From positions 124,001 through 188,000 of the forward strand of contig NZ_BAABWX010000004.1 in NCBI RefSeq assembly GCF_040364665.1: a DNA stretch of 64,000 bases. Direction: 5' to 3'. Below are positions 37,352 through 45,792 of this stretch, piece after piece. Under the pieces are notes generated by a model. It saw only the letters and a list, made by a program, of their open reading frames with translations, did not search any database and was not told where the DNA came from. The translations under genes were made by a program, and so were the position numbers. The stretch's first letter is position 1. Each line of letters opens with the position of its first letter. Source of the stretch: Cognatishimia sp. WU-CL00825. GTDB lineage: Bacteria; Pseudomonadota; Alphaproteobacteria; Rhodobacterales; Rhodobacteraceae.

Positions 37352-37735
37352 ATGGCTGATGTGAACCGGGGCAATCGCCCGCTTTCGCCGCACTTGTCGG
37401 TCTATCGACCGCAGCTCACTTCCATCACGTCGATCCTGACGCGGATCACTGGCAATGCCATGTTGGTCACCGCGCTGTTGATCGTCTGGTGGTTCCTCGC
37501 CGCCGCTGCCTCAGAATCAGCCTTTGCCGTCGCAAACGGCTTTCTGACCAGCTGGTTTGGCGATTTGGTTATGGCGCTGTCGGTGCTGGGCATGTGGTAT
37601 CACACGCTGGCCGGGATACGGCACCTGATCTGGGACAACGCCAAGATGCTGGAGCTTGAACAGGCCGAGAAACTCGGCTGGGCCTGCCTGATTGGTGCCC
37701 CGATCCTGTCCCTTCTTACCTTCATCTTCGTCTGA
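37352..37735 (+). CDS. sdhC: Succinate dehydrogenase cytochrome b556 subunit
   Basis: 127 residues with three hydrophobic spans. The N-terminal RPLSPHLSVYRPQLTSITSILTRITG and the haem-region GMWYHTLAGIRHLIWD (haem-ligand His near 84) are characteristic of SdhC. It anchors SdhAB to the inner membrane and binds quinone with SdhD. It is the first gene of the sdhCDA cluster. Confidence 0.95.
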   Translation: MADVNRGNRPLSPHLSVYRPQLTSITSILTRITGNAMLVTALLIVWWFLAAAASESAFAVANGFLTSWFGDLVMALSVLGMWYHTLAGIRHLIWDNAKMLELEQAEKLGWACLIGAPILSLLTFIFV

Positions 37736-37750
37736 GTTTAGGAGCAAGCC

Positions 37751-38122
37751 ATGCGTTATCTCACTGACCGCAAGCGCGCCACGGGCCTCGGCTCTGCCAA
37801 ATCGGGCGTACATCATTTCTGGGCTATGAAGGTGTCTTCAGTTGCCCTGCTGTTTTTAATCCCGCTGTTCATGCTGACTTTTGGCGCAGCGCTTGGCGAT
37901 GATTATGCCACCGTCACCGAATATTATTCACGTCCCCTTCCTGCCATCATTGCGCTTCTGACATTCATTGTCGGCTTTAAGCACTTCAATGATGGCGCAC
38001 AGGTCCTCATCGAAGACTATGTGCATGGTCTGGCGGGCAAGATCACGTTGATCCTAGTGACCTGCCTCAGCTACGCCCTCATGGCCGCAGGCGTTTTCGC
38101 CGTCGCCAAAATCGCCCTTTAA
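37751..38122 (+). CDS. sdhD: Succinate dehydrogenase membrane anchor subunit
   Basis: 123 residues, three membrane spans. The pattern AKSGVHHFWAMKVSSVALLFLIPLFMLTFG followed by KHFNDGAQVLIEDYVHG matches SdhD of alphaproteobacteria. It completes the haem and quinone site with SdhC. It starts 15 bp after sdhC and 15 bp before sdhA. Confidence 0.93.
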   Translation: MRYLTDRKRATGLGSAKSGVHHFWAMKVSSVALLFLIPLFMLTFGAALGDDYATVTEYYSRPLPAIIALLTFIVGFKHFNDGAQVLIEDYVHGLAGKITLILVTCLSYALMAAGVFAVAKIAL

Positions 38123-38137
38123 GACCCGGAGCTCATC

Positions 38138-39943
38138 ATGGCTGCTTACGAATACGAAACGCACGAATATGACGTTGTTGTGGTTGGTGCTGGCGGCGCA
38201 GGTTTGCGCGCCACACTGGGCATGGCAGAACAAGGCCTGCGCACTGCTTGCGTGACCAAGGTTTTCCCAACCCGCTCGCACACAGTCGCCGCCCAAGGCG
38301 GCATCGCCGCATCCCTGTCCAACATGGGTCCGGACAATTGGCAGTGGCACATGTATGACACCGTCAAAGGCTCTGACTGGCTGGGTGACACCGACGCGAT
38401 GGAATACCTGGCGCGCGAAGCCCCCAAAGCGGTTTACGAACTGGAACACTACGGCGTGCCGTTCTCGCGCACCGAAGAAGGCAAAATCTATCAGCGCCCC
38501 TTTGGCGGTCACACCACCGAATTTGGTGAAGGCCCTGCCGTGCAGCGGACTTGCGCCGCCGCGGACCGGACCGGTCACGCGATCCTGCACACGCTCTATG
38601 GCCAATCGCTGAAAAACAACGCCGAATTCTACATCGAGTACTTCGCGATTGACCTGATCATGAGCGAAGAGGGCGAATGCCAAGGTGTTGTCTGCTGGAA
38701 GCTTGACGACGGCACCATGCATGTCTTCAACGCCAAAACCGTTGTTCTGGCCACCGGCGGCTATGGCCGTGCGTATTTCTCGGCAACCTCTGCCCACACC
38801 TGTACAGGCGATGGCGGCGGCATGGTGGCCCGCGCGGGCCTCGCGCTTCAGGATATGGAATTTGTGCAATTCCACCCAACCGGCATTTACGGCTCTGGCT
38901 GCCTGATCACCGAAGGCGCACGCGGCGAAGGCGGTTATCTGACCAACTCCGAAGGCGAGCGTTTCATGGAACGCTACGCACCCCAGTACAAAGACCTTGC
39001 CCCGCGCGATTACGTGTCTCGGTCTATGACCATGGAAATCCGCGAAGGTCGCGGTGTCGGCGACGGCAGTGACCACATCTTTTTGAACCTCAATCACCTG
39101 CCACCAGAGGCCCTGGCCGAACGCCTGCCGGGCATCTCGGAATCCGCCAAGATCTTCGCCGGGGTTGACGTCACCAAAGAACCAATCCCAGTGATCCCGA
39201 CGGTGCACTACAACATGGGCGGTATCCCAACCAACTATTGGGGCGAGGTGCTGAACCCAACCAAAGACGATCCAACCGCCACCGTTCCGGGCTTGATGGC
39301 CGTGGGCGAAGCAGGCTGTGCCTCTGTGCATGGGGCCAACCGTCTGGGGTCAAATTCGCTGATCGATCTTGTGGTCTTTGGCCGCGCTGCCGCCATCCGC
39401 GCAGGCGAAACCGTGGATGCAGACGCCGCCAACCCAGTGCTAAACCAAGCCTCTGTTGACGCGGCCTTTGATCGCTTTGACGGGCTACGCAATGCCAACG
39501 GCAGCGTGACAACTGCAGATCTGCGTTTGGAAATGCAGAAAACCATGCAGGCAGATGCAGCGGTCTTCCGCACCGACAAAACCCTAAAAGAGGGCGTCGA
39601 GAAGATGACAGCAATTGCTGCGAAAATGGATGACCTGAAAGTCACCGATCGCAGCCTGGTCTGGAACTCTGACCTGATGGAAACCCTGGAACTTGCCAAC
39701 CTGATGCCAAACGCATTGGCCACCATCCACGGTGCCGAGGCGCGCAAGGAATCCCGCGGCGCACATGCGCATGAGGATTATTCAGAACGCGACGACAAAA
39801 ACTGGCGGGTGCACACGGTGTCACGGGTGGATGGCAACAAAGTTGACCTGACCTATCGTCCGGTTGTCAAAGATCCTCTGACCACAGAGGCCGAAGGCGG
39901 CATCAACCTCAAGAAGATCGCGCCAAAAGCCCGGACATTCTAA
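38138..39943 (+). CDS. sdhA: Succinate dehydrogenase flavoprotein subunit
   Basis: 601 residues; oxidises succinate to fumarate. [20 protein letters not shown] binds FAD, and [10 protein letters not shown] holds the histidine (near 48) that carries covalent FAD. The catalytic region includes the [10 protein letters not shown] and [21 protein letters not shown] blocks and later the [10 protein letters not shown] segment. A terminator-like hairpin follows at 39952-39975, before the sulfotransferase-like gene that separates sdhA from sdhB. Confidence 0.97.
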   Translation: MAAYEYETHEYDVVVVGAGGAGLRATLGMAEQGLRTACVTKVFPTRSHTVAAQGGIAASLSNMGPDNWQWHMYDTVKGSDWLGDTDAMEYLAREAPKAVYELEHYGVPFSRTEEGKIYQRPFGGHTTEFGEGPAVQRTCAAADRTGHAILHTLYGQSLKNNAEFYIEYFAIDLIMSEEGECQGVVCWKLDDGTMHVFNAKTVVLATGGYGRAYFSATSAHTCTGDGGGMVARAGLALQDMEFVQFHPTGIYGSGCLITEGARGEGGYLTNSEGERFMERYAPQYKDLAPRDYVSRSMTMEIREGRGVGDGSDHIFLNLNHLPPEALAERLPGISESAKIFAGVDVTKEPIPVIPTVHYNMGGIPTNYWGEVLNPTKDDPTATVPGLMAVGEAGCASVHGANRLGSNSLIDLVVFGRAAAIRAGETVDADAANPVLNQASVDAAFDRFDGLRNANGSVTTADLRLEMQKTMQADAAVFRTDKTLKEGVEKMTAIAAKMDDLKVTDRSLVWNSDLMETLELANLMPNALATIHGAEARKESRGAHAHEDYSERDDKNWRVHTVSRVDGNKVDLTYRPVVKDPLTTEAEGGINLKKIAPKARTF

Positions 39944-39951
39944 ATTCAATT

Positions 39952-39975
39952 GCGCCGCTTTCGGGCGGCGCTTTT
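39952..39975 (+). terminator. Terminator-like hairpin between sdhA and the downstream gene
   Basis: Stem GCGCCGC / GCGGCGC, loop TTTCGG, then TTTT. It lies 8 bases after the sdhA stop. The U run is short, so it may be a partial terminator that lowers expression of the two downstream genes, including sdhB. Confidence 0.55.
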
Positions 39976-40008
39976 GCAGATGATGTCTGAAGGGACAGCA
40001 AAATAGCC

Positions 40009-40884
40009 ATGACAGAAACGTCTCAAACAGCCCTCGCACAGGACCTCGGCTTTCAGCCGGGCGAAGTGCTGCGGACCTTTGGGATGCGCCGGTCTGGCAA
40101 TCACGCGATTATCAATTGGCTTTTGCGCAACGCCGAAGGCAACAGCACGTTTCTGAACAATTGCACCATTGGCAAAGCCGCAACCCAAAGCTGGCGCGCG
40201 GTTGAAGTCAATGCAAAACGCATGCCGATTAAACGCGGCACCCCGATATCGGACGTGACCGCAGGTGTCGGAGACGGCGCGCTTTTGGTGGTGTCCTACG
40301 AAGACTTCTTGCCAGACCCCGACGAGGGCGGCGAAGGCCTGACTACGGACGTGCCAATGGACCTGATCAAGCGCGACATCGTGCTTTATCGCCATTTCAT
40401 GAATTGGTCCGCTTCGCTCTTGCGTAAAATCCAGGCCAACGAAGATCAGGACACTTTGGTGTGCCTGCGCATCATGATGGTGGCTTTGGACAAATACCGC
40501 GAATTGCTTGAACTGGTGAGCAACAGCGCCAACAATGACTTTTTGCCGATCAACTATGATCGCTGGGTTGCTCGTCCACGCTATCGTGCCCGGATTCTGC
40601 AAGAGCTTGGCCTGCCGCACAAAGACAATTCACTCGGCAGCGTACAGCCCTATGGCGGCGGCTCGTCCTTTCAAAAAGGCGTGAAACTGGCTGACAAGCT
40701 GGCCACCGATGAACGTTGGCGCGAAATGGTCAATGACCCGGCCTATCAGCTGGTGTTGTTGGCCGCCTCGCAAGACCGCGAACTGGTCGAATTGATGCAA
40801 AAACTGATGCCCGCAGATGCCGATATGCTGGTCGCATATCTGGATCAGGCCCAGTTCCCCTATCACGTAGAGGTGGCAGACTGA
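40009..40884 (+). CDS. Sulfotransferase-like protein between sdhA and sdhB
   Basis: 291 residues. FGMRRSGNHAIINWLLRN near the start resembles the PAPS 5'-phosphosulfate loop (x-R-S-G-x-x-x-x) of sulfotransferases, and INYDRWVARPRYRARILQELGLP resembles the later region that ends the 3'-phosphate site. A full Sulfotransfer domain is likely but weak. No signal peptide is visible. It could sulfate a cell-surface sugar or lipid, or be a related P-loop protein without PAPS activity. It interrupts the sdh operon; sdhB follows after 95 bp. Confidence 0.6.
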   Translation: MTETSQTALAQDLGFQPGEVLRTFGMRRSGNHAIINWLLRNAEGNSTFLNNCTIGKAATQSWRAVEVNAKRMPIKRGTPISDVTAGVGDGALLVVSYEDFLPDPDEGGEGLTTDVPMDLIKRDIVLYRHFMNWSASLLRKIQANEDQDTLVCLRIMMVALDKYRELLELVSNSANNDFLPINYDRWVARPRYRARILQELGLPHKDNSLGSVQPYGGGSSFQKGVKLADKLATDERWREMVNDPAYQLVLLAASQDRELVELMQKLMPADADMLVAYLDQAQFPYHVEVAD

Positions 40885-40979
40885 TGTATTGCCCCGCTGC
40901 ACCCCTCATCGCCGCCTCTCGCGGTGTCCTGTCCACCCCACGCGCATGTTGCGCGTTAGGCAACTAAGGAGACGACGGA

Positions 40980-41759
40980 ATGGTCGAATTTGCGCTCCCC
41001 AAGAACTCCAAGATCACCACTGGTAAATCCTGGCCCAAACCAGCTGGCGCAAAGAACTTGCGCAAGTTTAAGATCTATCGTTGGAATCCGGATGACGGCA
41101 AAACCCCATCTGTGGATACCTATTTTGTCGACATGGACAATTGCGGCCCGATGATCCTGGACGCGCTGATCAAAATCAAAAACGAGATTGATCCAACGCT
41201 GACTTTCCGCCGCTCGTGCCGCGAAGGTATCTGTGGCTCTTGTGCGATGAACATCGACGGCATCAACACGCTGGCCTGTATCTATGGCATCGACGAAGTC
41301 AAAGACGTGGTGAAGATCTATCCGCTGCCGCATATGCCAGTTGTCAAAGACCTGATCCCCGACCTGACGCATTTCTATGCGCAGCACGCGTCGATCATGC
41401 CGTGGCTGGAAACCAAAACCAACCGTCCGGCCAAAGAGTGGAAACAGTCGATTGCCGACCGTAAAAAACTTGATGGTCTGTATGAATGTGTGATGTGCGC
41501 GTCTTGCTCGACGTCCTGCCCGAGCTACTGGTGGAACGGCGACAAATATCTGGGGCCAGCCGCCCTGTTGCACGCCTATCGCTGGATCATCGATTCCCGT
41601 GACGAGGCCACAGGCGAGCGTTTGGACGAGCTGGAAGATCCGTTCAAATTGTACCGCTGCCACACCATCATGAATTGCGCAAAAACCTGCCCCAAGGGTT
41701 TGAACCCGGCCAAGGCGATTGCGGAGATTAAACTGATGATCGCAGATCGCGCCATCTAA
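40980..41759 (+). CDS. sdhB: Succinate dehydrogenase iron-sulfur subunit
   Basis: 259 residues. [24 protein letters not shown] binds the 2Fe-2S cluster. [16 protein letters not shown] binds 4Fe-4S, and [21 protein letters not shown] completes the 3Fe-4S cluster. It passes electrons from SdhA to the quinone site. AAGGAG lies before the ATG. The separation from sdhA by another gene is unusual compared with a contiguous sdhCDAB, though inserted genes here do occur in Rhodobacterales. Confidence 0.97.
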   Translation: MVEFALPKNSKITTGKSWPKPAGAKNLRKFKIYRWNPDDGKTPSVDTYFVDMDNCGPMILDALIKIKNEIDPTLTFRRSCREGICGSCAMNIDGINTLACIYGIDEVKDVVKIYPLPHMPVVKDLIPDLTHFYAQHASIMPWLETKTNRPAKEWKQSIADRKKLDGLYECVMCASCSTSCPSYWWNGDKYLGPAALLHAYRWIIDSRDEATGERLDELEDPFKLYRCHTIMNCAKTCPKGLNPAKAIAEIKLMIADRAI

Positions 41760-41777
41760 GACGCCTGCCGGGCAAGC

Positions 41778-41845
41778 GAGGGGGCCAGCCCCCTCGGTCG
41801 CATTGTATGCGACCTCACCCCCGGAGTATTTTTGCAAAGGTGAAG
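41778..41845 (+). repeat. Composite intergenic element, copy C
   Basis: On the plus strand: a perfect 8-bp hairpin GAGGGGGC / GCCCCCTC (41778-41795), a perfect 8-bp hairpin GGTCGCAT-TGT-ATGCGACC (41796-41814), then the box CACCCCCGGAGTATTTTTG followed by CAAAGGTGAAG. It starts 18 bases after the sdhB stop and may end the sdh transcript. It matches copies A and B in order, though hairpin 2 is of unrelated sequence. Confidence 0.72.
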
Positions 41846-41912
41846 GGGCGGGCCGGTTGTCTGCCCTTTGTGGTTTGTTGACATTCCACACGCCGTTGGG
41901 CACATCGCGATC

Positions 41913-42119
41913 ATGCATATTCTGATTGGCTTGATACTGGCGTTTGTTCTGGTGGCGGTGTTTTCCAACCGCCGGACACGGTATTGCCGCTGGCGCATGG
42001 ACAAGCGCCGCGATCAGGAGGGGCAACGGTTTTATATCTGCATGAATTGCGGCGAAACTGGTTTTACCGATAATGGCAAGCCGCCCAAGATTTGTTTGCG
42101 TGACTCCGCGGGCCGTTAA
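41913..42119 (+). CDS. Small membrane protein with a zinc-ribbon-like tail
   Basis: 68 residues from ATG 41913. An N-terminal span (MHILIGLILAFVLVAVFS) is followed by a basic segment (NRRTRYCRWRMDKRRDQEG) and a tail with C-M-N-C (CxxC) and a later lone C before the end, which may bind a metal. I see no family name. It follows the composite repeat and sdhB. The longer in-frame start at 41868 is less likely, as the hydrophobic start here is clean. Confidence 0.6.
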   Translation: MHILIGLILAFVLVAVFSNRRTRYCRWRMDKRRDQEGQRFYICMNCGETGFTDNGKPPKICLRDSAGR

Positions 42120-42139
42120 CCAGTTTTTTTGTAGAATTG

Positions 42140-42181
42140 CGCGAATCGTACCATTCGCGGCCTGAAACGTACAAATTGTAC
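42140..42181. promoter_or_regulatory. Two inverted repeats in a gap between convergent genes
   Basis: CGCGAAT-N6-ATTCGCG (42140-42159) and the perfect GTACAA-A-TTGTAC (42169-42181). The 198-bp gap 42120-42317 lies between two 3' ends, where operators are not expected. Neither dyad has a T run in a useful direction. They could mark an unannotated RNA or a decayed regulatory region. No ORF of note is in the gap. Confidence 0.35.
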
Positions 42182-42317
42182 AACTCGGCAAAGATTAATG
42201 CGGCGCACCTTGTGGCCCTTGGCGGGGCGCAACACCAAATGTTGCCAGAGATTTTTGTAATCGCTGTGATTGGGCCACCCTAAGGTCGCCCAAATCCATG
42301 GTTAATGCTGCGTGCGC

Positions 42318-43022
42318 TTAGGCAAAGGCCGCTTGCAGGGCAATTTCCACCATATCGCCAAAAGATTTTTCCCGCTGGTCGCTGGGCAGGGCTTCGCCGG
42401 TCAAAAGGTGGTCAGACACGGTGAGAACAGCCAGGGCGCGACAGCTGTGGCGGGCCGCAAGATTATACAGTTCTGCGGCCTCCATTTCGACGCCCAGAAT
42501 GCCGTGGCGCACCATTTGTTCATTTAAATCAGGACGTTCGTCATAAAACACATCACTGGAGTAGATGCCGCCCACATGGGTGTCGGTACCTTTGGCCTCT
42601 GCGGCATCAGCGGCGGCGCGCAACAGGCCGTAATCGGCGCAGGGGGCAAAATTCATTTCCTTGAATATACCGCGGGACGGGGTGGAAAGCGTGGTTGCAG
42701 TCATCGCCAGAATGACATCGCGGACGTTGATGTTTTTCTGCATCCCGCCGCAAGACCCTATACGAATCAATGTCTTAGCGCCGTAATCTTTGATCAGCTC
42801 GTTGACATAGATCGACAGGCTGGGCATGCCCATGCCCGACCCGTGAATGGTGACTGGCTTGCCCTTCCAAGTGCCCGTAAAGCCCAACATGCCCCGCACT
42901 TCGTTGACACATTTCACCTCGTCCAAAAAGGTCTCTGCAGCCCATTTGGCGCGGTAGGGATCTCCGGGCAAAAGCACGGTTTCGGCGATATCCCCGGGTT
43001 GCGCACCTATGTGAATTGTCAT
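42318..43022 (-). CDS. deoD: Purine nucleoside phosphorylase (DeoD type)
   Basis: A 234-residue homo-hexameric phosphorylase that splits purine nucleosides with phosphate. ATG 43022 with GGAT upstream; the extended frame to 43052 is rejected. [12 protein letters not shown] near the start (phosphate site), [33 protein letters not shown] and [10 protein letters not shown] mark the family. The BMP-type ABC transporter at 51.6-56.2 kb may supply its substrates. Confidence 0.95.
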   Translation of the reverse strand: MTIHIGAQPGDIAETVLLPGDPYRAKWAAETFLDEVKCVNEVRGMLGFTGTWKGKPVTIHGSGMGMPSLSIYVNELIKDYGAKTLIRIGSCGGMQKNINVRDVILAMTATTLSTPSRGIFKEMNFAPCADYGLLRAAADAAEAKGTDTHVGGIYSSDVFYDERPDLNEQMVRHGILGVEMEAAELYNLAARHSCRALAVLTVSDHLLTGEALPSDQREKSFGDMVEIALQAAFA

Positions 43023-43095
43023 CTGTTGATCCTCGCAAATGCTTCGTTTCAAAGATCAAACGCCTGTTGACTGACAGGTGCAAGCAGAATTCGGG

Positions 43096-43374
43096 TCAGC
43101 GCAGAATTTCAAAGCTGCTATGCGCCCCAGAGAGCGATGCGTTGGTGGACTGAACATCGCGCACCGAGGCAGCGGCGGGGCCTGACCACATATCGGTAAT
43201 CATTTGATCTATATCGGATTTTTCACCTTCTAGATGCGCAATCACCGCACCAGAAATGTCGTTTTTGACCCAGCCTGTCAGATGCAAGGCTTTGGCTCTG
43301 GCGCAAGTCTAATGGCGGTAAGCCACACGCTGCACGCGCCCAGTGATGCGTATGTCTTTTGCCGCCAGTGCCAT
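43096..43374 (-). pseudogene. Acylphosphatase with an internal TAG stop
   Basis: ATG 43374 has AAGGGG upstream. The frame reads MALAAKDIRITGRVQRVAYRH, then TAG (43311-43309, codon 22), then TCARAKALHLTGWVKN and onward to a stop at 43096. Across the TAG it has the length (92 codons) and pattern of acylphosphatase: GRVQ-x-V-x-x-R loop, LTGWVKN and a C-terminal F-E-I-L. The TAG stands where relatives often have W, so TGG to TAG is likely. The loop glycine (GRVQG) is also R. An intact enzyme would hydrolyse acyl phosphates. A sequencing error is possible. Confidence 0.8.
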
Positions 43375-43424
43375 ATCACCCCTTTGCGCCCAGTGTGACC
43401 AGCAGGCGCAAGCAAAGCAAGCCG

Positions 43425-45392
43425 CTAGGTCTCAGAACGTGATGGGTCAGCCAAAATGACAATGTCTTGCATGATGGTGTTCAACTCAAAATCCTTGGGG
43501 GTATAGACCCTGGAAACACCCATTTTACGCAGGCGATCAGCATCTTCATCGGGGATGATTCCTCCAACAATAACAGGGGTTTCCCCAAGGCCTTCGGCCT
43601 GCATGCGCGCCATCAGGTCTTGGACCAATGGCACATGAGAGCCGGATAGGATGGACAAGCCAACCACATGTGCACCTTGGTCTTTTGCGCTGGCCACGAT
43701 CTCTTGGGGTGTCAAGCGAATGCCATCATAGGTGATGTCCATGCCGCAATCACGGGCCCGGAAAGAGATCTGCTCTGCCCCATTTGAATGGCCGTCCAAT
43801 CCGGGTTTACCAACCACAAATTTCAACCTGCGGCCCAGTTTGTCGCTGACCGTGTTCACGGCGTCGCGCAAGTCGTCCAAGCCTTCGGTTTGGTTGGACG
43901 GATTTGCAGAAACCCCTGTGGGGCCACGATATTCACCGTGCACGCTGCGCATTTGTGCTGCCCATTCACCGGTAGTAACGCCAGCCTTTGCAGCCTTGAT
44001 AGAGGCAGGCATCACGTTGGCTCCCGCAGCGGCCGCAGCGCGCAATTCCGCCAATGCGGTTTTGACGTCGTCGGCGTTTCTAGCGCTGCGCCACGCGTTC
44101 AGCCGGGTGATTTGTTCTTGTTCAACAGCTGGGTCGACAACCATGATGCCACCATCACCTGTCATCAAGGGCGAGGCCTCGCCCTGCTGGTATTTGTTCA
44201 CCCCAACAACCACGGTTTCACCGGCTTCAATGCGATTCAGGCGCGCGGCGTTTGAATCCACCAGACGGGATTTCATATAATCGATGGCACCAATGGCCCC
44301 GCCCATGCTTTCAAGGGTGGCCAACTCGTGTCGTGCACCTTCTTTCAGGTCTGCAACTTTGCGATCAACGGCCGGATTGCCATCAAACAGATCGTCATAT
44401 TCCAAAAGGTCAGTTTCAAAGGCCATGATTTGCTGCATGCGCATAGACCACTGTTGATCCCAAGGGCGGGGTAGGCCAAGCGCTTCGTTCCATGCAGGCA
44501 ATTGAACCGCTCGGGCACGCGCCTTTTTGGAAAGGGTGACCGCCAACATCTCGATGAGAATTCGATACACGTTGTTTTCTGGCTGTTGCTCGGTCAACCC
44601 AAGCGAGTTCACCTGAACCCCATAGCGAAAACGCCGGTGTTTGGGGTTGGTTACACCATATCGCTCTTGGCAAATTTCGTCCCATAATTCGACAAAGGCA
44701 CGCATTTTACACATCTCGGTGACAAAACGAATGCCGGCATTCACGAAAAAGGAAATCCGCGCAACCATCGGGCCAAAATCTTCGGCGGGCACGCGGGGTT
44801 TAAGGGTGTCCAGCACCGCTTGGGCGGTTGCCAGAGCAAAGGCCAATTCTTGTTCCGGTGTCGCGCCCGCTTCTTGCAGGTGATAGGAACAGACATTCAT
44901 CGGGTTCCATTTGGGCACGTTTGAATAACAATATTCCGCAACGTCGGCGATCATTTTCAAAGAAGGTTCTGGCGGGCAGATATATGTGCCACGCGACAAA
45001 TACTCTTTGATCAAGTCATTTTGCACTGTGCCTTGCAATTTTCTGACGTCCGCGCCCTGTTCTTCGGCGGCGGCGATATACAAAGACAACAACCAAGGAG
45101 CTGTCGCATTGATTGTCATCGAAGTGTTCATTTGCTCTAGGGGGATATCCTGGAACAATGTGCGCATGTCCCCAAGGTGACACACAGGCACGCCGACCTT
45201 ACCGACTTCGCCAGTCGCTAGGATGTGGTCGCTGTCATAGCCAGTTTGCGTTGGCAGATCAAAAGCCACAGAAAGCCCGGTTTGACCCTTTGCCAGGTTG
45301 GCACGGTACAACGCATTTGACGCTTGTGCGGTGGAATGTCCGGCATAGGTGCGGATCAACCAAGGGCGGTCTTTTTGCGGCGTTGTCATCAT
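43425..45392 (-). CDS. ecm: Ethylmalonyl-CoA mutase (Ecm/MeaA)
   Basis: A 655-residue adenosylcobalamin enzyme that converts (2R)-ethylmalonyl-CoA to methylsuccinyl-CoA. The N-terminal barrel has the mutase pattern (GLSVAFDLPTQTGYDSDH, MNTSMTINATAPWLL). The C-terminal domain has the B12 motif DGHSNGAEQ (DxHxxG) and GLSILSGSH. Two ATGs, MM, follow GAGG, so the start may be one codon later. It is divergent from ccr with a 400-bp gap, matching the known ccr–ecm neighbourhood of Rhodobacterales. Confidence 0.93.
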   Translation of the reverse strand: MMTTPQKDRPWLIRTYAGHSTAQASNALYRANLAKGQTGLSVAFDLPTQTGYDSDHILATGEVGKVGVPVCHLGDMRTLFQDIPLEQMNTSMTINATAPWLLSLYIAAAEEQGADVRKLQGTVQNDLIKEYLSRGTYICPPEPSLKMIADVAEYCYSNVPKWNPMNVCSYHLQEAGATPEQELAFALATAQAVLDTLKPRVPAEDFGPMVARISFFVNAGIRFVTEMCKMRAFVELWDEICQERYGVTNPKHRRFRYGVQVNSLGLTEQQPENNVYRILIEMLAVTLSKKARARAVQLPAWNEALGLPRPWDQQWSMRMQQIMAFETDLLEYDDLFDGNPAVDRKVADLKEGARHELATLESMGGAIGAIDYMKSRLVDSNAARLNRIEAGETVVVGVNKYQQGEASPLMTGDGGIMVVDPAVEQEQITRLNAWRSARNADDVKTALAELRAAAAAGANVMPASIKAAKAGVTTGEWAAQMRSVHGEYRGPTGVSANPSNQTEGLDDLRDAVNTVSDKLGRRLKFVVGKPGLDGHSNGAEQISFRARDCGMDITYDGIRLTPQEIVASAKDQGAHVVGLSILSGSHVPLVQDLMARMQAEGLGETPVIVGGIIPDEDADRLRKMGVSRVYTPKDFELNTIMQDIVILADPSRSET

Positions 45393-45792
45393 CGGGCCTC
45401 GTGATATGGCGTGAAATATTATTGCGCTTTGATGTAGATACTTGGAATTTTACGTTCTTGTCAATTCGCTGCGACGCGGCGTTTTGGCTGATTTTCCGCT
45501 AATAGCGGCTGAATAAGCTGAATTTGAACCAAAAATTCACGACAGAAGTCGGTATTTCGTCTGTTAAACGAAGCAGCATTTTTAAGAGTATTTTGATTTT
45601 ATCTTTTAGTATCATTAGTTTGGGTGAAATTTTCACTGCGACCGTATTTCCTTTTTCGATTTTTCTGCGTTTGCGAGGTTATAAAATTACCCAAATATGG
45701 CAAAATGTGTTTGCATTGTTTCGCGACAGAATCTATCTCTGCCAAAGAACGCGATTCTGCATTGCGGCGTAATTTGACTTCAGGAGGCGAAA
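45393..45792. promoter_or_regulatory. A/T-rich divergent regulatory region between ecm and ccr
   Basis: 400 bp without a credible gene, carrying both promoters. A perfect inverted repeat GCAAA-N5-TTTGC at 45700-45714 lies 79-93 bp before the ccr ATG. The GTTTGCA/TGTTTCG words at 45709-45723 resemble a stretch upstream of phaB (GTTTGCAATAATGTTTC, 7374-7390). T-rich DNA fills 45570-45680. AGGAGG-like GGAGG precedes the ccr start. No -35/-10 pair stands out. Confidence 0.45.

Noticed and set aside
38054..39331. 425-codon minus-strand frame opposite sdhA
   Set aside because: Shadow frame of sdhA, whose FAD and active-site motifs are intact; the product is His/Gly/Val-rich without family features.
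40956..42191. 411-codon minus-strand frame opposite sdhB
   Set aside because: Shadow of sdhB and the downstream region; sdhB has all its cysteine motifs, and this frame crosses the composite repeat.
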